This document shows, piece after piece, positions 12,540 to 22,596 of a stretch of DNA of 64,000 nucleotides (the stretch's first letter is position 1; every line of letters starts with the position of its first letter). The stretch is from Ichthyophis bannanicus. Its lineage: Eukaryota > Chordata > Amphibia > Gymnophiona > Ichthyophiidae. The stretch is from assembly GCA_033557465.1 (NCBI GenBank), contig CM066031.1, forward strand, positions 1,233,095,312 to 1,233,159,311, given 5' to 3'. The position numbers were made by a program, and so were the translations under genes. The notes under the pieces were generated by a model, which was not told where the DNA came from, ran no database searches, and saw only the letters and a list, made by a program, of their open reading frames with translations.

Positions 12540-13420
12540 CAGCTAATATCTCATTAACGATCATAGCCATCTTTGAGGCCAGATGCTGGTAAATATCCTA
12601 TAAAATTCTCTAGTCAGGCCATCGAGACCAAATGCCTTCCTGGATACAAATGCTTTTTAGTTAATTGAACCTTCTCATCTGTGATTGGCTCATTTAAAAC
12701 CCTTTTAACTTGTAAAATATTCCTAAAGCCTCTTGCTTTTGAATGTGTTGCCTACACTGTTCTCTTAAGGCTGTCCTATCCCATTTTCGGCATGGTGCTT
12801 CCCCATTGAAGAAGTGACAGCTTTGTCATCTTTTAGGAGACTATTGTTTAGGATTCTTTGCTCCCGTACCTCCTCCTGTAGGCCTATCATTTCTATCCAT
12901 ACAGGGTACCTGGTCTGTCCACATTGTATTCCCTCTTTGGGTGGTCTTAACTTGTGCTTTTAAACAATTGTTGAAGAAAATATAATCTATGGCTGAATAT
13001 GGCAAAGACTGGAATAAATGGTATCATTATGGACCTTGGGATGCATATCTCTCCATATATCATACAGCTTTCACCAACTCATGAAGGTGTTTAGCATCTT
13101 TATTTTCTTCCTGAGTCATCATTCTGGATGAGTCAATGTCATGTGACATATGGATATCAAATACCTCCAACCAATACTCTTGCTTTTGCAGATGCACAAG
13201 GGAAATGTCAGGCTTTTCAAGGAAGGATGTTTAATCTGCATTGGAATTATAGACACTTCCCAGCATGCGTGTCTGCTCCTCTATGGTCATGCTGGCAACT
13301 ATATAGTGTCCCATAAGATCTCTCTTTATGTCAAGAACAGAAGCACATATTAATCCATTGATAGTAATTTGCCTGTCGCTCAGTAAAATGTGTGTTTTCT
13401 ATCATTATAATATGTGCTTT
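12540..13420 (-). mobile_element. Ancient L1-like ORF2 remnant
   Basis: On the minus strand around 12720-12590 a broken frame gives EPITDEKVQ and, after a shift, KAFGLDGLTREFYRIF, which matches the RT0/RT1 entry of L1 reverse transcriptases (KxPGxDGFTxEFY). Upstream sequence to 13420 looks like the linker between endonuclease and RT but is heavily eroded. The stretch 13019-13175 recurs in inverted orientation at about 21790-21945, supporting a dispersed repeat. No intact domain remains. Confidence 0.6.
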
Positions 13421-13477
13421 TACATAGTCCAGTTCCTTGAAGATGGTTATTTCTTAATTAAGACACAAACGAGTTAG

Positions 13478-13913
13478 GGCCTGATCTTCAAAGGCATTTG
13501 CATGGTTTGCAGACTTGCAAATTGTGTAAACGCAGCTATTGTAAGTGAGATATTCAGGAGCACTAACATGGTTAGCGCCACTGAATATCTGAGGGTGCCA
13601 CCGCTACATGCACTGGGGTGTTCTGGGGTGTTCCAGGGCAGCACCTGGGCATAAACTGGGCAGCAATGATATTGAGCCGCTGTCCATTTCTGGCTACATG
13701 GTGAAAGTAAGGCGTAGCAAAGGCTGGCCTTACTTTTGCTGTGGAAGCTAACCAGGCAGCGACTCAATATCACCACTTCTGGGTTCTGCAGCCGACCTGG
13801 ATATTCAGTGCTGGGGGCCGGATATGATCCTAGCATTGAATATCTGGGTTAAGGTTCAGCTCCGGCAGCTAGCCACAGTAGGAGTTCAAGCCATCAGTGC
13901 TGAATATCAGGCC
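13478..13913. mobile_element. MITE-like element with GGCCTGAT-TTCA ends
   Basis: The left end GGCCTGATCTTCA (13478-13490) is inverted at the right end as TGAATATCAGGCC (13901-13913), with one mismatch. The interior repeats GAATATCT/TGAATATC and CTGGATATTCAG-like words and has no genuine coding content. Length is about 436 bp. A related scrap (ATATTTAGTGG, ATTATCTGGATAA) occurs near 62820-62890. Superfamily uncertain. Confidence 0.6.
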
Positions 13914-14375
13914 TTTTTGTTTAATACTAGAACTCTTTTTTTATGTTGCTGTTCAACCTCTTCTTTGTTTTAATCTCTGTGAATCCTTCTACATCCTATT
14001 TCTACTATGCCTTGTGGCCTTTCCCCTCCTCCACCAGGTGAACACATTATTCCATATGATCATACCAAAAAAACCTTAAATCAACATCATAACCCCAAAC
14101 CCAGGAATTAGGCCCACGGAAATTAGGGGAATTCCTCTAACTTCCTATGGGCATAATGCCTAAAACCGGTTAAGTACAAGATCCCACTGCATCTTAGTAA
14201 ATCGGCCCCTTAATTTCTCCTTCAATACATTAGAGTAAGGTTACCAGATGCCCCTGATTTTCAGAGCTTGTCCCCAATTTTGAGGCAGTATCCCTGAATC
14301 CATGGACTACAAACATCTTTTGTCCCCGATGTCATGGGGACAAAGAAAGCAAAGGATGGAAAATGATTTAATTTA
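13914..14375. other. Non-coding spacer between MITE and Ngaro element
   Basis: No feature beyond low-complexity T-rich patches. The Ngaro 3' repeat begins just after this stretch. Confidence 0.5.
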
Positions 14376-14381
14376 ACCAAG

Positions 14382-15137
14382 GTACGACGGACCCGATGCT
14401 CGTTCCCTTATTACACCCTCCCTCTCAACCCCCTTCCATTTTCTACCATTATTCTCATCCCCATGTACAATAAACACACAATACTGATGGGAATTCAAAA
14501 CCGGTCGCAGTTTTATTTAACATTTTAAGCACAATAACATTGAATTCAACCATAAACATCAATCTAGCAGATCCCTGCCTCACCAGCCATGTGATTAGCA
14601 AGGTGGGCATGAACTCCGCAACCGCCGTGGACAGGCCCACGGCTAGCTTAACTCCCCGCCACTTTCTTCCGGCTTCGCCATATGATTAGCAAAAGCCCAA
14701 CAGGGGCTGTCCGGATGGGGGCCCCACACCCCCGCCCAAGTATTGCCTCCTGCTCCAGACCCCAGACACCTCCGGGATCTAGCCACCCCCCCCCCCCCAG
14801 CTGCAACAGCCCATGCTTAACCCCAAACCTAAACTCCAAGGAGGGTGGGAGGGTGGGGCGCCGACAGCGATCCAGCTCCCCGGGCTGTTGGCTGCAGACT
14901 GCCACCACCCGATACCCCTCCGGACATCCTTTATCCCACCCTCCACTTACTTCCACCTCATTGGCTCCTGCGGCGTTCATTCACGCTGCAGGGCTAATCC
15001 CTTCAAAAGATGCCATGTTGCCTCTCACAGCCTGCTCGCGACCCCCCTGCTGCCCTCCTTCAGGCCGGAGACCCACACCGGGCGCTCCCTGGTTACTTTG
15101 GCCAGCGGGGACCTTGCCCCGCGGCCTTCTTTTAACT
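14382..15137 (-). repeat. Ngaro 3' repeats B2 (14382-14776) and A2 (14858-15137)
   Basis: B2 starts GTACGACGGACCC and is highly similar to 15141-15539. A2 starts GCGCCGACAGCGATCC and is highly similar to 20516-20800. These are two halves of the terminal repeat, joined in the order A2-B2 on the minus strand. Similarity ends near the C-run at 14786-14799. Confidence 0.85.
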
Positions 15138-15140
15138 GAA

Positions 15141-15539
15141 GTACGATGGACCCGGTGCTCGTTCCCTTATTACCCCCTCCCTCTCAACCCCCTTCCATTT
15201 TCTACCGTTATACTCATCCCCATTTGCAATAAACACACAATACTGTTGGGAATTCAAAACCGGTCGCAGCTTTATTTAACATTTTAAGCACAATAACATT
15301 CAATTCAACCATAAACATCAATCTAGCAGATCCCTGCCTCACCAGCCATGTGATTAGCAAGGTGGACATCAACTCCACAACCGCTGCGTACAAGCCCATG
15401 GCTAGCTTAACTCCCCGCCTCTTTCTTCCGGCTTCGCCATATGATTAGCAAAAGCTCAACAGGGGCTGTCCGGGTGGGGGCCCCACACCCCCGCCCAAGT
15501 ATTGCCTCCGGCTCCAGACCCCGGACACCTCCGGGATCC
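15141..15539 (-). repeat. Ngaro internal repeat B1
   Basis: It matches B2 (14382-14776) nearly base for base, including AATAAACACACAATACTG and the CCGGTCGCAG word, and diverges only after CTCCGGGATC. It sits directly downstream of the SGNH coding end in element orientation, as expected for B1. Confidence 0.85.
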
Positions 15540-15639
15540 CGCCACTGGCACAGGCACTTTTCTGTCCCTGTGCCACCCCCCCCCAAGCTGCGACCGGTGA
15601 AACTCCTGGGCAAGCGCGTATTCCAAAGCCTCCTGCCAG

Positions 15640-16150
15640 TCATTAAGAAGCAGGTCTACATCTACCGGGGATAAGTGCACCCCATCCTGCCAAAACAAAC
15701 CAGCACATTCAATCTCGACCCATAAGTGCATGATTTGATACCCCCCCTGTTCACACACCCAGCAGCCAATCTGCCAATTTATCTTTGTCAGCCCCCTTGA
15801 CCATCTCCTCTGTACCCAGCAAGCAGGCCTTGGAATAATGTCTGACCACAGGAAAACTACATTCCTAAACATTTCAAACATTACAGCCAAATCCTTCTTG
15901 GCAGCTCATATTAATTGCTTGCAGTTCCATGCTCCCAAGTCTTTGCCACCCAAATGCAGCAACATCATTGCAGGTGCTCCCTTCTCCCTCCCGAGGTGCC
16001 GAAGCAAAGACATTAACTGCAGCCAACGAAGCCCCTGCTCGCCCATCTATATAATGGTCACCTCCTTGGCATCCAGTCCCAGGTTAGGCCCCACTGGCTG
16101 CATTGCCACTCGCCGACCCACCCAATAAAGAAAGGAGTGACCGATGAGCC
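15640..16150 (-). pseudogene. SGNH-hydrolase-like domain of Ngaro
   Basis: SGNH hydrolases are Ser-Asp-His esterases; vertebrate Ngaro elements carry one after the recombinase, with unknown role. On the minus strand I see IGHSFLYWVGRR (block I, catalytic Ser in GHS), then LHLGGKDLG (block III, usually GGND, here Asn replaced by Lys), and finally DGVHLSPV (block V, the Asp-His pair). In-frame stops occur between blocks, including one after KEVTII. The active site is therefore damaged. Neighbours are RNase H upstream and repeat B1 downstream. Confidence 0.82.
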
Positions 16151-16269
16151 AGCATCGAATAGAGGAGTATCCCAAATCTGTGAAGAAAATTAACAGTTAG
16201 CTGCTGTACCCGGTCACACCCTCCCACTTTCACAGATGAACATATCCCTGAAAGGCCAGTGAATGCCAT

Positions 16270-16729
16270 CTGCCAAAGTGTTGAATCTCCTGATTGCGTA
16301 GCCCTGCCACCGTGGCACTAGTTGCTGCACAAATTCAGAAGGAATGTGGGGCAAACTTAAGAGGATCCTCACCTACGCTCTGCAGAGTCATGCACAGCAC
16401 CACTGAAAACTGATACCGTGTCAATGGGCTGAAATCCTCTTGCAGAAAGAGCAGTCCTCTCAACTTTGGTCACAGTGTTAAATAAGCCTGCAGGGCCGCC
16501 ATTGGGCATGTTAAAGAACCCCCAATTGCCTTCAGGATTACCCAGCATCCTTTCCCACTCTGATCCATCTTGTATCATACTAACCGTATGTGGAGATACC
16601 CTTCCGTCAACTGCACATGCTTGTACAGTAGCCCGCCCCCTGTCGTAGACCTACTGGAGCTGGCTACCAACTCACCCACCCCACCTTCCATCCATGCGCC
16701 ACCAGGAAGGTGACCACTCTGTCACATCC
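16270..16729 (-). other. Remnant interval where Ngaro recombinase is expected
   Basis: This stretch between RNase H and the SGNH domain translates to short broken frames. None shows a recombinase Arg block, an HxxR motif or a terminal Tyr. In the second Ngaro the same interval is some 700-900 bp and has a clear recombinase Arg block. I infer deletion of the recombinase. Confidence 0.55.
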
Positions 16730-17508
16730 ACGCTGATACGCCGCCCACATCGCAGCTGAAACTGAGCTCCGGAGCAGGCTTTGCATTTCAGCAGGCCAAC
16801 CTGCCACAATCGCTCCGAGACCCTCTCTCCCTCAGCGTCCGCCTTTGGTGCTAACGTTCGGAACAGGTCCCACTTAAAACGAGAAAGAGTGTCAGCAATC
16901 CTGTTAGTGCATCCTGGAATATGTCTGGTCTTCACATACACATTGAGATGCAAACATGCCAACACCACTTCTCTCATCAATGCAGCAACCCGCATGCAGC
17001 GTGGTGCATAGTTATTAATCACACTTACCACCGCTGCATTATCACACCACCAAACCAATTTCTGATTCCGCAGCCTGTCGGGCCAAAGCTCCAAGACTAC
17101 TAGTAAGGGAAAGAGCTCCAAAAAGGCTATGTTGCTGGTTAACCCCGCATCGCGACACCCCTGCGGCCAGGCTCCCATGCACCATGCACCTCCAAAGTAA
17201 ATGCCCAAGCCCGCACCCCCCGCCGCGTCCATAAAGAGCTGCAGCTCTACACTGGAAATCTCCGCCTCCATCATCACTGCCGTTCCATTGAAGTCCTTCA
17301 AAAAGATATCCCACACTGTTAAATCTTCCCGAATACTCCTTGAGACACGGATACGATGATGAGGCTTTGTAATGCCGGAAGTGGCCACTGCTAGCCAGTG
17401 TAAAAACACTCGCCCCATTGGGATAACCCTGAAAGCAAAATTTAAGGAACCTATCAATGCTTGCATTTCCCACAATGTTAGTTTCTTGGACGCCACAACA
17501 TTCGCCAC
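16730..17508 (-). pseudogene. Ngaro RNase H domain
   Basis: RNase H degrades the RNA strand of the RNA-DNA hybrid made by the adjacent RT. The frame starts with LTLWEMQALIGSLNFAFRV, the conserved bridge after the RT palm, then shows LFMDAAGGAGLG (first catalytic Asp), FLELFPLLVVLELW (catalytic Glu), WWCDNAAVVSVIN (Asp) and HIPGCTNRIADTLSR (final His/Asp region). This is the DIRS/Ngaro RNase H pattern. The domain itself is uninterrupted, though it is separated from RT by a frameshift at about 17508. The C-terminal extension to 16672 is of unknown role. Confidence 0.85.
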
Positions 17509-18262
17509 TAAAACCTGAGTTTAGCCACCTTTTCCACTGGAAGGCGAGCCACCATCTCCACCGCATCCAATTCCACACCCAAAAAGGTGAGCGTAGTCAC
17601 TGGGCCCTCCGTCTTCTTAACCGCCAATGGCACTCCCCAGACTCTTGACAATTCCACGAAATCCTCCAAAAGCTCCTTGCACCTGCTGGACTGAGCCTCC
17701 CCAACAAATAAAAAGTTGTCCAAGTAGTGCACCACATTCAAACAACCCACTATCTTAACCAGAACCCAATGCATAAACGAACTAAACTTCTCAAAATAAG
17801 CACACGACACTGAGCATCCCATCGGCATGCATTTGTCAAAAAAGCTTTTTCCCTCCAAGGAAAACCCTAACAATGAAAATGCTGATGGGTGCACCGGTAA
17901 CAATCTGAATGCTGATTCGATGTCTACCTTAGCCATCAAACTCCCCCGCCCACACATCTGAACCAAACCCATGGCCAAATCAAAGGAAGCATAGTGCACC
18001 ACACAAGACTCTTTAGGAATATGATAATTTACTGATTTCCCCGTCAGAAAAGATAAGTTGTGAATCAACGGGAATTCCCTGGCTTTTTTTTAGGGATGAT
18101 TCCCAGTGGGGAAACCACAAAACTCCCAAAGGGGTCTTCCATAAACAGACCCGCAATCCTGTCCAGCTCCAGCTCAACCAGCAACCTTTCTCTTACCACA
18201 TCCGCAAAACGTCTAACTGAAGTGGAGTTCTTAGCCTTTGCCACCCCCACACTTCCTGTCAC
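17508..18262 (-). pseudogene. Ngaro reverse transcriptase domain
   Basis: From the N-terminus: FVVSPLGIIPKKKPG, then after a small frame break IHNLSF, AKVDIESAFRLLPVHP (RT block A with catalytic Asp), CMPMGCSVSCAYFEKFSSF (block B) and VVHYLDNFLF (block C), followed by LTFLGVELD. DIRS-type RTs usually have YLDD at block C; here the second Asp is Asn, which would abolish metal binding. The reverse transcriptase copies the element RNA. The same residue is also lost in the second Ngaro (YLDG). Confidence 0.88.
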
Positions 18263-18388
18263 CGGTATAACGAAGCTATACTAAAAACCCGATTCAAGTA
18301 CCTCCCTGTCCGTCGCTTCGGATATTGCCCCAGCCAAGGCCTCAAAGCTTCGATCCTTATGGGCATCGAAGCCAGACTAAAAGCATGA

Positions 18389-19564
18389 TTACTGCTTAGG
18401 GGCCTGCAACCCAGCAGGGAGGGGACCTTTCTTAACGCATTTGATGGCCTTGTGACTTCCGCTACAGACCGAACACACGTGCCGGAACTTACAATCGTGG
18501 AATGGAGATTCAACAAATATCGGGAGATATTTGTTGAATCTCCAACAAATATCTCCGATCCACTTCCCCCTGATCTCTGTTGCGGCCAGACCCTGCCTGT
18601 ACGAAAGGACCAATCCCCCACCCCCCATGGCATTCGTTACCCCACCTCTTGGCCCCATCGTCCCCCCCCACTCCGGCCCTGGCCGACATCTGGGTCAACC
18701 ATAAGTTAATTTCCTGGGTGCCCCAAGACAAGGATTTGTTCTCCTCCGTCTTATCTATGAACTTCTCATCATAGTTCAGTCAAACCCAACTTTCATGCAT
18801 CTGCGACACCTCCAATATGGAGCCGGCATAGACCAGCAGCATACTGTACTGTGCGGGGTGCTTATACCTCAAGACACTGGCCAATCTCAAAAAGGCCCTT
18901 GCCTAATTTACCACATTCCGTGACACCTTTTTAATCCTTCCTGCCTTCTCATCCTTTCCTCTTTTTTTTTTACTCTCCCTGGACCACCTCCTGCCCTCCA
19001 GTAAATGGAATATGTCAATATAACACATCTTCCTTATCTTACGTTGTAACATTTTTGGCACTCCCTCCCATAACTCCGAAAAAGATGCCATGGAAGGAAC
19101 TGACCCACCTGACTGGGTACCTAACGTAATGCTATTGCCCCATGGCAACTATCCTCTCCCGAAGATGTGGTGGACGTGTCCGTTGAAGATGATGTGGATG
19201 AACCTGACCTGTTACGCCGCCTACTAGTATGCTTTTGCTTCTTGCGTGCCTTCCTACCCACGCCCTCATGAGAACCCCTCTGCCCAGCCTCTCCTACATC
19301 AGACACTGGTAACTCACCTGCTGCCTCTCCCCTTGGAATCAGCAAAATTGTAGAAGTCGCCTGATCAATATCTGCTTCAGCAGGCTGCCGCAATCCTTCT
19401 GCACCAATTCGAGCCTCCTCTGCTCTCCGCCAGCTATCTGCATCTCCCACTTCCATGTTCCCGACACCAACTGAACCGCTCACTCCTTGCTCTCCTATAT
19501 TCTGGCAAGCCGAAGATACCTGGAGAGGAAGATAAGAAAACACGGGGGGGGGGGGGGAGGGCAA
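18389..19564 (-). pseudogene. Ngaro gag-like protein
   Basis: The upstream part (19564-19121) is low complexity: basic KKQKHTSRRR followed by a serine/threonine-rich tract. Next comes a frame (19148-18903) with LWEGVPKMLQRKIRKMCY and DIFHLLEG, a motif shared with the gag of the plus-strand Ngaro (LWETVPRSLRKKV, DIFKLLEG). A zinc-knuckle-like CSVCSGSHKAIKC lies near 18440-18480. These would package element RNA. Several frame breaks separate the parts. Confidence 0.72.
18504..18543. repeat. Perfect 18-bp hairpin within Ngaro gag
   Basis: GGAGATTCAACAAATATC at 18504-18521 is exactly complementary to 18526-18543, with a GGGA loop. A further CAACAAATATCTCC follows directly. It lies inside the gag frame next to the zinc-knuckle-coding region. 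Confidence 0.85.
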
Positions 19565-20515
19565 CCAAAGGCCAAGTAGGTTGTCACGCCCCTACTCAGT
19601 CAGCCCGTGATGAACTTTGACCACCCTCCCTCCAATGCTCCTAAGCCTCAGGCCCTTACCTTAAATAATATCCTCCTTGGGGGACCGGCCAACCCACCAT
19701 GCCCCTCGCACCGTGACCCCCAATTCCTGTCTCCAAAACCCCCTGCCTCCCCATCGCCCCCCCCCCCTTCCCCCGAGGGCAAATTCCTATCTGCTTGTAG
19801 TTGTTCCAACACACTACCCCTGGGATTTAAATTTGTTCCTTGGTCGCCGCTCCCCACTCCTCCTGGGTCAGACATGGGCCCTGAGACCCATCCTGTAACA
19901 CCCCCACCTCAACCTCACCCCTGTGCATTTGCCTTACACTGGGCCGCCCCCATTGCCCTTTAGACTGGGGGCCCCGGGCCCTAGCGATGCCCCTTCCATG
20001 CCTGGGTATTTCAGGGGGTCATCCAGCTCTATGCAAGACCTCACACCTCGTCTAGGGCTCCAATTGTGCACTCGTTTATTGTACCGCCCCTAGCATCCTT
20101 TGCCCCCTACCCCCAGTGTTACCCCCACTCCCCCCCTACCTAACAAATTCCTTTGCCCTTGCTGAGTAGCAGTGTTTTGCTGCCCCAACATAGCCTCTGA
20201 CCTCCCAACCCCCCAAGCCTGACCCCCCCTCCCCCTACGAGAAGACAGCGCGCCGGAGAAGCCTGCCTCCTTTTTCTTTCTTTATTTTTTTTTTTAATTC
20301 CTACTTTCTGACTTGCCTGATCCTGCCTGCAGAGACTCAGCAGTGGGCCACATGTGCACCAGACGTTTTCTTCTTTGCCGCAGACACGCCGACCTTTTTG
20401 CTCCCTCACACCGTCTGCACTTTCTCACATCGCCTGCGCCTTCCACGGCCCCATCTCTGCTGTCCTCCGACGGCCAGAACTCTGCCCAGATAAACTCTGA
20501 CTGCCACAGACAGAT

Positions 20516-20800
20516 GCGCCGACAGCGATCCGGCTCCCAGGGCCGTTCACTGCAGACTGCCACCACCCGATACCCCTCTGGACATCCTTTATCTCACCCT
20601 CCACTTACTTGCACCTCATTGACTCCCATGGCATTCATTCATGCCACGGGGCCAATCCCTTCAAAAGATACTGCGTTGCCTCTCATGGCGTGCGCACAAC
20701 CACCCCCCCCCCCCCGCCCTCCTTCAGGCCGGGGACCCGCACCGGCCGCTCTCCGGTTACTTTGGCCAGCGGGGACCTTGCCCCACGGCCTTCTTTTTCT
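20516..20800 (-). repeat. Ngaro 5' repeat A1
   Basis: This is the 5' terminus of the minus-strand element and the partner of A2 (14858-15137): shared words include GCGCCGACAGCGATCC, ATCCCTTCAAAAGAT and TTTGGCCAGCGGGGACCTTG. The A copies differ by scattered substitutions and in the length of a C-run. Confidence 0.83.
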
Positions 20801-20806
20801 GAAACA

Positions 20807-21385
20807 TAAAGAATATTAAAACCCATTTGAAAAGTATTATGCTGTCAGGGAATGATTTAGCTGCCACTGGCCATATTGAATTGATCCTCTGACTCTAAGA
20901 GCATTATCCCCCCCCCCCCCCCATCCCTGATTTTCAGTTCTCAAACTCCAGTACAACACATTTTTTCCAAGGGTCCCATTTTCTCAGATTTGCCCTCTAA
21001 AAACCTGGTAATCTTATATTTGAGAAAAGAATAAGATACGGTATAGTAGGATATCATGTAAGAAAGTAGGTGGTAATGAGTGCTTCTGAAAAAATATGTA
21101 GGTGTGAAATATAAGATCTGCCAAAAAACAAAACATGTAAACTGAAAAATGAGGCTGGTATTTTGATTTCTTCTACTTTGATTTTCGTTTTCCCTATGGA
21201 GTTAACTATCAAGGAAGGCTGCTAAGTAAACATTCACAATTCTGTGAGTCATTTTATATTTATTCACCGGATTTGACTTAAACAATATTTCATCTTTAAT
21301 TCAATGAGCAGTATTTGTATCTGCTTTCCTAACAGGATAACTCACATGTTGGTCTTATTTCATAATATTTAAATTAAAGTCAGTT
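20807..21385. other. Non-coding spacer with C-run
   Basis: Only a C-run at 20909-20922 stands out. No coding potential or repeat identity seen. Confidence 0.5.
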
Positions 21386-21633
21386 AGGACACAGTGTAGG
21401 AGTGTAGGAGTAGCCTAGTGGTTAGAGCACTGGCTTGGTATTCAAGCAACCAGGGTTCAATTCCCACTAGCACTCCTTGTGGCCTTGGGCAAGTCACTTA
21501 ACCCTCCATTACCTCAGAAGAAAGGCCTGGCAATCTACTTCCAGTGACACTGCCAAGAAAACCCAGGAGCTTCTGGGTCACCAGAAGTCAGGACTGACTC
21601 AAAGGCACACATTGTATTGCAGGACACAGTGTA
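21386..21633 (+). mobile_element. tRNA-derived SINE with 14-bp target duplications
   Basis: AGGACACAGTGTAG occurs at 21386-21399 and again at 21620-21633, flanking a body of 220 bp. The head has Pol III promoter boxes: A box TAGCCTAGTGG at 21411 and B box GGTTCAATTCC at 21454-21464. The following TTGGGCAAGTCACTTAACCC resembles the central part of MIR/CORE-type SINEs. The 3' part has no poly(A) tail and ends CACACATTGTATTGC. The perfect duplication suggests a fairly recent insertion. The LINE partner is unknown. Confidence 0.88.
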
Positions 21634-21739
21634 GCAAGCTAAATTTCAGTTTGTTTACTTTGCCCCCTCCCCAGACTTCCACCCACCCCAGGCACAATCT
21701 TTGATTTATAGGCTCTTGAACCAGTTAAAAAAGGTATCT

Positions 21740-22020
21740 TATTCACTTTTCTCTTACTGCATCTGGAAAAGGAAGAGCTTTGGTTGGAAGTAGTCGATAT
21801 CCGTATGTCAATATGACATTGACTCATCCAGAATGATGACTCAGAAAGAAAACAAAGATGCTAAACACCTTCATGAGTTGGTGAAAGCTGTATGATATAT
21901 GGAGAGAGATGAATCTCAAGGTCCATAATGATACCTTCTTCATCAGCAAGTTATTAGGCCTTTGGAATAGATTAATTAGGTCCTTGCAGTTTATCTCGAG
22001 GAGAACATTCAACAAAGTCC
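21740..22020 (+). mobile_element. L1-like fragment, inverted relative to 12540-13420
   Basis: The stretch from about 21790 to 21945 is the reverse complement of 13019-13175 with scattered differences (shared GACTCATCCAGAATGATGAC). The frame is broken. It represents the same L1-like family in the opposite orientation. Confidence 0.55.
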
Positions 22021-22124
22021 CTTAAATGTATTAGGCATTTTGGCATTGGTTCAAGTATCCATGTTGCTCTAGTAACTTTAAATAACTGAACAACTTTGAA
22101 TAGCTAAAGAAATTATTTAAACAT

Positions 22125-22596
22125 AGATGCAGAGAGATGGGGGCTATCCAATCTTTTGCACTGAGTGTCGCATGTATGATTCTCTCCCAGTTGATGAGAG
22201 GTATTATGTGTGTACTAAGTGCAAAGAGCTCCTTGCTCTCACAGTATGAGTCCAATCTCTGGAGGCTACAGTAGAAGATTTGGAGGAGCTGAGGTGGACA
22301 GAGAGGTATATAGATGAGACTTTTAGAGACAGTAAAGACGTCCCACCTCTTGGCTGGTAGCATCTCTGCTGCCATGGAGGATAGAGGTCACATGAAAGGA
22401 GAGCATCACCTAGGTGTGGTAGGAACTAATTCTGTAGCTAGCTCCTGTTCTTCAGGTGATATAATATCCTCTTGCACAAAGAAGGTGTCTCCAGGGCCAT
22501 GTACCCATGAGGGAAAAGTTAGGACAGCTTTTATAATTGTTGATTTGATCATTAGACATGTAGAAAGCTGGGTGCCTGGTAACTTCCCTGCCTGGT
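22125..22596 (+). pseudogene. LINE ORF1 N-terminal fragment, Cys-rich, interrupted
   Basis: Broken frames give CRMYDSLPVDERYYVCTKCK, a cysteine-rich segment like the PHD/zinc-ribbon start of some CR1-type ORF1 proteins, followed by a leucine/glutamate-rich helix (VQSLEATVEDLEEL). The sequence stops where a young CR1 starts at about 22597 and appears to resume at 23966 with an SGNH-like part. The host LINE family is not identified. Nonsense and frameshift changes are frequent. Confidence 0.5.

Larger units (their letters stand above)
14376..20806 (-). mobile_element. Ngaro/DIRS-type retrotransposon with split direct repeats
   Basis: In element orientation (minus) the order is A1 (20800-20516), gag (19564-18389), RT (18262-17508), RNase H (17508-16730), SGNH domain (16150-15640), B1 (15539-15141), A2 (15137-14858), B2 (14776-14382). 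A1-ORFs-B1-A2-B2 is the split-direct-repeat layout of Ngaro and PAT-like elements, which use a tyrosine recombinase rather than an integrase. No recombinase domain could be found between RNase H and the SGNH domain, where the second Ngaro in this window has one, so this copy looks deleted. The RT active site is also altered. Non-functional, but the repeat architecture is well preserved. Confidence 0.88.

Noticed and set aside
14682..15287. Proline-rich frame of about 200 codons on the plus strand
   Set aside because: It lies in the Ngaro repeats A2 and B1, on the strand opposite to the element's genes.
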